From Candidatus Latescibacteria bacterium 4484_7 (GTDB lineage Bacteria > Krumholzibacteriota > Krumholzibacteriia > Krumholzibacteriales > Krumholzibacteriaceae), in assembly GCA_002085285.1 (NCBI GenBank), contig NATK01000150.1, positions 1 to 6,694 on the forward strand: DNA of 6,694 nucleotides, in the 5' to 3' direction. Below are positions 1 through 4,605 of this stretch, piece by piece. Made by a program: the position numbers and the translations under genes. The notes under the pieces are model-generated. The model was not told the origin of the DNA and did not search any database. It saw nothing but the letters and a program-made list of their open reading frames with translations. Every line of letters begins with the position of its first letter. Position 1 is the stretch's first letter.

Positions 1-18
1 GATTCCCGGGAGGAAAAT

Positions 19-1275
19 ATGCTGTTGGCATATATCATCTTCATATCTGCATTGTTTGTTGTCTTGTATACGTACGCTCTCTACCCCGCTGTTCTGTTTT
101 TCATGGGTCTCTTTCGAAGGAGCAGAAGAGTGGTGGACGAGGAGTATATTCCTGCCGTTGCTTTGATAATATCAGTTTACAATGAGGAAAAGGTGATAAA
201 GGAGAAGATAGAAAACTCCCTCCAGATAGATTATCCGGAGGACAGACTGAAGATCATCGTGGCCAGCGACGGATCGACCGACGATACAAACGATATTGTA
301 AGATCATTCGACGATAGAAGGATCATACTGAAGGCGTTTGAAAAACGCGAGGGGAAGAGCGCCACGCTGAACAAGGCTGTTCTTGGGATAGAAGACGATG
401 TCATCGTATTCTCCGACGCAAATGCATTCTACGAGAAAAACGCAATCAGAAAGCTCGTCAGAAATCTGGCGGACGAGCGCGTTGGGTGTGTGGTGGGCAG
501 GTTGATCTATCTCACCAATCACTCGTATGTAGGAAAGGGAGAGGGCCTGTATTGGAAATACGAGTCGATGCTCAATCGGCTGGAAAGTAAGCTCGGGTCC
601 GTTCTTGTTGCCACCGGAACGATATTCGCCGTCAGGCGAACGCTGCTCGGCCCGATACTGAAAGATGTAGCCAACGATTTCCAGCTTCCTGCCATCGTTG
701 CTTCTCGAGGGTACGAAATCGTTTTTGAACCGGATGCGGTCGCTTACGAGAAGCCCACTTACTTCTTCAAGGAAGAGTTCAACAGGAAACGCAGGATAAT
801 CGTTAGAGGGCTGACTGGATTCTATCATCTCAGAAGCAATTTCGGGGGACGGTTCAGGGTCTTCCAATTCGTCTCGAGAAAATTGATAAGGTGGTGGATA
901 GGCCCGATACTGCCCCTTCTGTATGTTTCCAACATCTTCTTGCTGAAAAACCCCTTTTTCTTGGCAATATTTGTGCTTCAAAACGTCTTTTATCTCCTTG
1001 CACTCATCGGAGCGGTTTTAAGAAGAGGTGAGGTTCAGTCGAGGCTATTGTTCATACCGTTTTACTTCGTAATGGTGAACACCGCGTCTTTTGCGGCCAT
1101 ATTCACCTATCTCGCAGGAAGCCGTTTGACATCTTGGGAAAAAGCCGAGACGACGAGAGTGATGACGAGTGAGGATAGGTTGAAGCCCGAGTTCAAGGTG
1201 ATCGAAGGAAAAAAGAAATTTCCCGACTCGTCCTCTCAAGCGAAGAAGGTCAAGAATCTCGAAAGGATCACCTGA
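19..1275 (+). CDS. Membrane-anchored family 2 glycosyltransferase (cellulose/PNAG-synthase-like)
   Basis: A 418-residue inverting GT-A glycosyltransferase, predicted to move sugar from a nucleotide donor onto a membrane-held acceptor at the cytoplasmic face. A hydrophobic segment at about 3-30 anchors the N-terminus. The catalytic domain follows, with the nucleotide-binding SVYNEE at 52-57, DGSTDDT at 84-90, a DxD-type metal site written DAN at 133-135, the ATG.IFAVRR block at 198-207, the catalytic-base motif NDF at 219-221 (D220), and a basic RKRRI at 256-260 where classical cellulose synthases carry QxxRW. Hydrophobic stretches at about 293-310, 312-333 and 344-366 are probable membrane helices, followed by a SWEK motif (372-375) and a lysine-rich tail. 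The start is clear: GGGAGGA at 8-14 lies five bases before the ATG. The gene stops 11 bases before the next glycosyltransferase, so the two are probably co-transcribed. The family is solid (the COG1215-like group); donor, acceptor and polymer cannot be read from sequence. Confidence 0.93.
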   Translation: MLLAYIIFISALFVVLYTYALYPAVLFFMGLFRRSRRVVDEEYIPAVALIISVYNEEKVIKEKIENSLQIDYPEDRLKIIVASDGSTDDTNDIVRSFDDRRIILKAFEKREGKSATLNKAVLGIEDDVIVFSDANAFYEKNAIRKLVRNLADERVGCVVGRLIYLTNHSYVGKGEGLYWKYESMLNRLESKLGSVLVATGTIFAVRRTLLGPILKDVANDFQLPAIVASRGYEIVFEPDAVAYEKPTYFFKEEFNRKRRIIVRGLTGFYHLRSNFGGRFRVFQFVSRKLIRWWIGPILPLLYVSNIFLLKNPFFLAIFVLQNVFYLLALIGAVLRRGEVQSRLLFIPFYFVMVNTASFAAIFTYLAGSRLTSWEKAETTRVMTSEDRLKPEFKVIEGKKKFPDSSSQAKKVKNLERIT

Positions 1276-1286
1276 GTGTCCCGCTT

Positions 1287-2450
1287 ATGAAGCCTTACCG
1301 TATCCTTTTTTTTATAAGTTCCCTCGATTGCGGTGGAGCAGAGATTCATCTGCTCAATCTTGCCATGTTTCTGAAGAAAGCCGGGCACATTCCAGCCGTA
1401 TGTACGCTCTCCTCCGGGGAGGGAGCGCTCGATACCGCGTTTTTCTCGAACGAGATTCCTCTGTTCAGGCTGCCGCTCGATTCGCTAAGTGAGCTTGCCT
1501 TCCCTTCGAAGATTCGTTCTCTGAAGAGAATCCTGAATGGATTCGGCCCCGATATCGTGCATGGTCACCTCTATCATGCCGAAGTCGTTGCTTTGGCGGC
1601 TTCTTTTATCCAAAGGCTACCCCTCGCAGTAACCCGCCACAGCTCCGGGCTTGAATTAAACGGCGCGAGACGTTTTGCGGCAAGGCTGATACATTTGCGC
1701 GCCAGAGCAATTATAGCAGTGAGCGGCGAGGCGTACGAGGAGGCTGAATCACTTGGATGCTCCGAGGAGAAGCTCGAACTCATAGCCAATGCTGTCGATA
1801 CAGAGAGATTCAAGCCTATGAATACGAGCGAGAGGGAAGATAGGAGAAAGGGACTCGTTGAGAAGGTGTTCGGCGATGCTGTGCCGTACAGCGCCGGGAC
1901 GATCATAATAGGCTCTGTGGGAGGGCTCAAGTCTGTGAAGGATTATCCGTTTCTCATAGAAGTGGCTTCGAGGGTATCGAATGATGTCAGGCTCGAAGGC
2001 AGAGGTCTGAAGCCGAGATTCGTAATTGTCGGAGAGGGGGAGGAGAGGAGGAGGCTCGAATGGCTGCTGAAAAACAAGGGATTACAACGCGTAGTCGCTC
2101 TTTTCGGATACAGCGATGAACTGGAGCGTATCTACCCGCTCTTCGATATCTTCGCTCTTACCTCGAAAGCCGAGGGTGTGCCTCTCGCGCTGCTCGAGGC
2201 GATGGCGAGCTCGGTGCCGGCCGTCGCCACGGATGTAGGAGGTGTCAAAGAAGCTCTCGGTGACTGCGGTTTGGCAGTACCTCACGGCGATGTTGATTCG
2301 TTCGTCGAGGGATTGAGCACTCTCATCCTCGACGGCGATTTGAGAACCGAGCTCGGAAGAAGAGCAAGGGTAAGGGCAATGGAAAAATTCGACAGAGAAG
2401 CGTGGGGGGAAGCGGTCCTCGATATCTATAGAAGAATGATCTTTCGTTGA
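1287..2450 (+). CDS. Family 4 (GT-B) glycosyltransferase
   Basis: A 387-residue retaining glycosyltransferase of the GT4 family, normally soluble or peripheral and using UDP- or GDP-sugars to extend lipid-linked glycans. The N-terminal Rossmann domain carries the acceptor-side glycine loop with GGAE at 16-19 and an HGHLYHAE block at 92-99. The linker motif NAVDTERF lies at 168-175. The C-terminal donor domain has a VGGLKSVKD segment at 211-219, VGEGEER at 248-254, and the signature E-x7-E at 296-304 (first E in KAEGVP, second in LLEAMA), then DVGG at 316-319. Length is normal and the ORF is intact. The usual GRL arginine of the donor phosphate site is a glycine here (G213), while the lysine of that motif (K218) remains. 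The ATG at 1287 fits because the first beta strand begins at residue 4; no good Shine-Dalgarno is seen, so translation may be coupled to the upstream glycosyltransferase. A run of eight T (1306-1313) spans codons 7-9. The sugar transferred is unknown. Confidence 0.92.
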   Translation: MKPYRILFFISSLDCGGAEIHLLNLAMFLKKAGHIPAVCTLSSGEGALDTAFFSNEIPLFRLPLDSLSELAFPSKIRSLKRILNGFGPDIVHGHLYHAEVVALAASFIQRLPLAVTRHSSGLELNGARRFAARLIHLRARAIIAVSGEAYEEAESLGCSEEKLELIANAVDTERFKPMNTSEREDRRKGLVEKVFGDAVPYSAGTIIIGSVGGLKSVKDYPFLIEVASRVSNDVRLEGRGLKPRFVIVGEGEERRRLEWLLKNKGLQRVVALFGYSDELERIYPLFDIFALTSKAEGVPLALLEAMASSVPAVATDVGGVKEALGDCGLAVPHGDVDSFVEGLSTLILDGDLRTELGRRARVRAMEKFDREAWGEAVLDIYRRMIFR

Positions 2451-2504
2451 CCTCTTCTCGACTAAGCATTTCTTCGAAGTGACCGGCGGCATTGCGGCTC
2501 CATC

Positions 2505-2530
2505 ATCAAAATTTTGAAACTTTTTTTGAT
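2505..2530 (+). terminator. AT-rich palindrome with T-tract between operons (weak terminator candidate)
   Basis: A perfect 12-base palindrome, TCAAAATTTTGA, at 2506-2517 is followed three bases later by seven T (2521-2527). An alternative stem pairs ATCAAAA (2505-2511) with TTTTGAT (2524-2530). It lies 55 bases after the stop of the GT4 gene, where a terminator would be expected. The stem has almost no G-C pairs, so intrinsic termination would be inefficient; a protein operator or chance is equally possible. Confidence 0.2.
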
Positions 2531-2542
2531 CTGCTGCATATA
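2514..2542 (+). promoter_or_regulatory. Possible sigma70-type promoter for the PDZ gene
   Basis: TTGAAA at 2514-2519 matches five of six positions of a -35 box. Seventeen bases later CATATA (2537-2542) is a weak -10 box; the overlapping TATACA at 2539-2544 is a better -10 but with 19-base spacing. Transcription would begin near 2550, giving a leader of about 50 bases before the ribosome binding site. It would also rule out translation from the in-frame TTG at 2514. The site overlaps the AT-rich palindrome, so the two calls compete. Confidence 0.3.
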
Positions 2543-2585
2543 CAAGAGTAGTTGTAGCGCTCGAATAATCACAATGTGGCAGAAG

Positions 2586-2594
2586 GGAGGTGAT
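2586..2594 (+). promoter_or_regulatory. Ribosome binding site that bears on the PDZ gene start
   Basis: GGAGGTGAT is a nine-base match to the 16S anti-Shine-Dalgarno. The in-frame TTG at 2604 is 13 bases after GGAGG, slightly long but workable. The in-frame ATG at 2619 is 28 bases away, too far to use it. The in-frame starts at 2514 (TTG) and 2574 (ATG) lie upstream of this site and have no recognisable one of their own. This favours TTG-2604; the neighbouring EF-G-like gene certainly uses TTG. Confidence 0.65.
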
Positions 2595-2603
2595 GACCGC
2601 GAA

Positions 2604-3773
2604 TTGTGGTCAAAGCCTATGAAAAGAGCTAATTATTTATCATTGATCGCCTTGCTTCTTGTCGTGTCTTTTTCCGCCGGCGCATCTGCAATGGGTGGAG
2701 TCAAGGTCTTTACCGGCAAGAACCTCTTCGTTGTCGATGACGACAACAATGTAAAGGTTGTCAAAAAGGTCGACAAAGACAGTGCGTATCTCGGCATATA
2801 TATGGACGAGGTAACGCTGAAGGTGAAGAGTGAATCAAATTATCCCAAGGAGAACGGCGTCTTAGTGAGGGATGTCATCAAAGACAGCCCTGCAGACAGG
2901 GCGGGCATCACGGAAGGTGACATCATATACGAATTCGACGGCAAAGATGTGGAGGATCCGGGACAGCTCGCGAGGCTCGTGAGAGGAAAGAAGCCCGGGG
3001 ACAAGGTCAAAGTTGTCATCTATAGAGACGGTGAGAAGAAAACCTTGACAGTCAAGTTGAGCAGCAGACCGTGGAACCCTTCCAGGATAGACTGGGATGA
3101 AGTAGGCAGGTGCGCGAGGGACATTGCCGCGAAAGCCGGCAGGCTCGGCAACTATGCTTCCAAGTACATAAAAGATATTTTTGTATTCAGGGGAAAGCTT
3201 GGAATCGAGGTGCAGGATTTGAACAAAGACCTCGCCCAGTATTTCGACCTGAAAAAGCCAGAGGGCGTGCTCGTTGTCAATGTCCTCGATGACAGTCCTG
3301 CGGCCGAAGCGGGGATAAAGGCTGGAGATGTCATAGTCGCTGTAAACGGTGAAGATGTCACCGACGCGGACGATCTGATCGATGTTCTCAGATCATTGAA
3401 CCTTGAGAAGGGCGATACGATTACATTCAAGGTGATAAGGAAGGGGCATGCGAAAGAGATAAAGCTCGAAGTGAACGATGAGAACTACGGGGAACTTATG
3501 TCTCCATTCGATCGGAGCGTAAGGATAGATATTTCGGAGACGCCACACATTTCTAAAGGTCACAAGATAATGAGCATCGAGCGTAGCAAGCTCGAAAACG
3601 AGATAAAAACATTGAAAAAGAAGCTCAAGGAATTGGAAAAGCGGCTCGACTTATGGAAGAGCCTGATAACGGGATTCGTGACGAATTGGAATCGGGCGAA
3701 GAACGTCTTGGCAGCGAAGGTGCCGGTGGTGGATTTGTCGCCTCCTTGGGGGATATATTCGTCGATCCGATGA
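2604..3773 (+). CDS. Exported tandem-PDZ-domain protein with C-terminal coiled coil
   Basis: From TTG-2604 the product has 389 residues (384 from ATG-2619). Residues 1-29 form a signal peptide: basic SKPMKRAN, a hydrophobic core (about 12-24) and an ASA site suggesting cleavage after residue 29, so export from the cytoplasm is expected. PDZ domain 1 spans about 61-152, with carboxylate loop YLGI (62-65), GVLV, DSPADRAG and GDII. PDZ domain 2 spans about 198-291, with KLGI, GVLVVNV, DSPAAEAG, GDVI and VNGEDV. Residues 322-350 form a Lys/Glu-rich coiled coil. No serine-protease domain precedes the PDZ pair, so this is not a complete HtrA/Deg protease; it is more likely an adaptor or scaffold binding C-terminal peptides, an inference only. 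The last 40 residues (after about 350) hold three Trp, look unlike the rest, and are read from DNA overlapping the next gene in another frame. They may be an artefact of a lost stop or an indel. The domain call is strong; start and C-terminus are uncertain. Confidence 0.82.
   Translation: MWSKPMKRANYLSLIALLLVVSFSAGASAMGGVKVFTGKNLFVVDDDNNVKVVKKVDKDSAYLGIYMDEVTLKVKSESNYPKENGVLVRDVIKDSPADRAGITEGDIIYEFDGKDVEDPGQLARLVRGKKPGDKVKVVIYRDGEKKTLTVKLSSRPWNPSRIDWDEVGRCARDIAAKAGRLGNYASKYIKDIFVFRGKLGIEVQDLNKDLAQYFDLKKPEGVLVVNVLDDSPAAEAGIKAGDVIVAVNGEDVTDADDLIDVLRSLNLEKGDTITFKVIRKGHAKEIKLEVNDENYGELMSPFDRSVRIDISETPHISKGHKIMSIERSKLENEIKTLKKKLKELEKRLDLWKSLITGFVTNWNRAKNVLAAKVPVVDLSPPWGIYSSIR
2856..3473 (+). repeat. 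Diverged intragenic duplication: two PDZ domains
   Basis: The segment encoding residues 85-151 is repeated in diverged form at residues 221-290. Shared blocks in the same order are GVLV, DSPA..AGI..GD.I, a G.DV turn and a final KxV/KLxV strand. The similarity is clear in protein and only patchy in DNA, so the duplication is old and probably predates this genome. Confidence 0.7.
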
Positions 3774-4399
3774 AGGTCTTTGAAAGGATCAACAACGGCC
3801 TGGCCTGGTGGAAGGCGTACATCGTGTTGGCTGCAGTGGGAATGCTGCTCTCGTGGCTTGCCATGCCTTTTCAGAGGCATCTCGTAGAACTTCAAATTCA
3901 GGGGGCGAACAGTGAAAAGGTCGCCGGGGCGCTTGAGAACTTCGACAAGTTCAAGTATATCGGAGTATTTGCTTCTCCTGTCAGCGTTTTGCTGTTGCTC
4001 GTCGTCATGGCAGCCCTCGTCCATCTCGTGATCAGTGTGTTGAGCACCAATGCGGATTTTAAGAAAACACTTAGCCTCATATCCTATGCAGGGCTGATCT
4101 CGGTGCTTGGCCAGGCCATAAAGACGGTTGTTCTTCTCTCGAGGGGTGTAGAGAGCGTTAGTACAAGGGCCGACATGAACGTTCACCTCAGTCTCGCAGC
4201 ATTTCTTCCGGAGCTCAAAGGGTTCAAGTACGCCTTGGTCGAGAGCCTTGGTATCTTCGAGATATGGTACTACGTCGTTCTTGCCATAGGCATTTCTTAC
4301 GTCTTTCGCATCAAGAAGGAAACGTCCTGGATTCCGGTATTGATAATCTGGCTGATCTCTTTGCTTTTCCTTGCCTTAGGGGCCAAGTTCGCCCAGTGA
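3653..4399 (+). CDS. Yip1-family-like five-helix membrane protein
   Basis: From ATG-3653 the product has 248 residues. An acidic, Gly-rich N-terminus (1-27) leads into a block typical of bacterial Yip1-domain proteins, LGDIFVDPMKVFERI (32-46), just before the first helix. Predicted membrane segments lie at about 52-71, 103-130, 140-163, 202-218 and 226-244. The FKKTLSLISYAGL stretch (136-148) and the EIWYYVVLAIGISYVF stretch (203-218) also resemble the family, which often has unknown function in bacteria. The gene overlaps the PDZ gene by 121 bases. Other possible starts are TTG-3746, with GGTGG-rich sequence upstream, and ATG-3770, which makes a classic ATGA stop/start overlap but would cut into the conserved block. 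ATG-3653 has no good Shine-Dalgarno, yet codon bias in 3653-3769 fits this frame (23 of 39 codons begin with G) better than the PDZ frame. The membrane protein call is firm, the Yip1 assignment likely, the start open. Confidence 0.75.
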   Translation: MEEPDNGIRDELESGEERLGSEGAGGGFVASLGDIFVDPMKVFERINNGLAWWKAYIVLAAVGMLLSWLAMPFQRHLVELQIQGANSEKVAGALENFDKFKYIGVFASPVSVLLLLVVMAALVHLVISVLSTNADFKKTLSLISYAGLISVLGQAIKTVVLLSRGVESVSTRADMNVHLSLAAFLPELKGFKYALVESLGIFEIWYYVVLAIGISYVFRIKKETSWIPVLIIWLISLLFLALGAKFAQ

Positions 4400-4440
4400 T
4401 ACTGAGATGATGCGCAAGGGACATCGATAAAATTGTGCAC

Positions 4441-4486
4441 TTGACATGAAAAGCTCAATTGCATTTACACCGAGATTTTATATATT
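4441..4486 (+). promoter_or_regulatory. Candidate promoter region for the EF-G-like gene
   Basis: A perfect -35 hexamer TTGACA sits at 4441-4446, but at 17-base spacing only TTTACA (4464-4469, three of six) is available as -10. The better -10-like TATATT at 4481-4486 would need a -35 near 4459, where TTGCAT (three of six) lies 16 bases upstream. Either arrangement gives a leader of about 110-130 bases. A promoter somewhere in this stretch is likely; which boxes are used is not decided. Confidence 0.35.
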
Positions 4487-4594
4487 GTTAGATACCTTTT
4501 TATCTCTCACTCAGATATAAATATTTCGAGTGGGCTGTACAGCAAGCGTGAACTTGGTTTTGTGCTTATATCGAAATCGAGTATTAGGTCAAAG

Positions 4595-4601
4595 AGGAGG
4601 T
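4595..4601 (+). promoter_or_regulatory. Strong ribosome binding site fixing a TTG start
   Basis: AGGAGGT is a consensus Shine-Dalgarno. AGGAGG ends five bases before TTG-4606. The first in-frame ATG lies 38 codons further on, inside the GTPase domain and beyond the P-loop, so TTG is almost certainly the start. Confidence 0.9.
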
Positions 4602-4605
4602 AGAC

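Larger units (their letters stand above)
4400..4605 (+). other. AT-rich intergenic region and 5' leader of the EF-G-like gene
   Basis: This 206-base gap holds no convincing gene. Its middle part (about 4430-4530) is markedly richer in A+T than the coding flanks, as expected of a promoter region. No G-C-rich hairpin with a T-tract follows the Yip1-like gene; CAGT/ACTG at 4394-4404 is only a four-base stem with no T-run. Short inverted repeats AGATA (4490-4494), TATCT (4501-4505) and AGATA (4513-4517) could form two mutually exclusive five-base stems. ATTTCGA (4523-4529) is complementary to TCGAAAT (4571-4577). I recognise no known riboswitch. Confidence 0.5.

Noticed and set aside
133..798. 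GT2 motifs that depart from DxD, ED and QxxRW (DAN, ND, RKRRI)
   Set aside because: These variants fit what I recall of this GT2 subgroup, and the catalytic aspartate D220 is kept, so I see no sign of inactivation.
304..981. Minus-strand ORF of 225 codons opposite the GT2 gene
   Set aside because: It lies wholly inside a well-supported glycosyltransferase, has no recognisable domain and has no evidence of its own; it is a shadow of the plus-strand codon bias.
3614..3620. G-AAA-AAG slippery-like heptamer before the PDZ/Yip1 frame change
   Set aside because: A -1 slip here would enter the Yip1 frame, but the coiled-coil heptads in the PDZ frame continue about 30 bases past this point, so a shift here would break the coil. 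I saw no obvious downstream stimulator.
3560..4186. Minus-strand ORF of 208 codons across the PDZ/Yip1 overlap
   Set aside because: Its product is rich in His, Gln, Arg and Cys with no domain, and the plus strand carries clear membrane helices.
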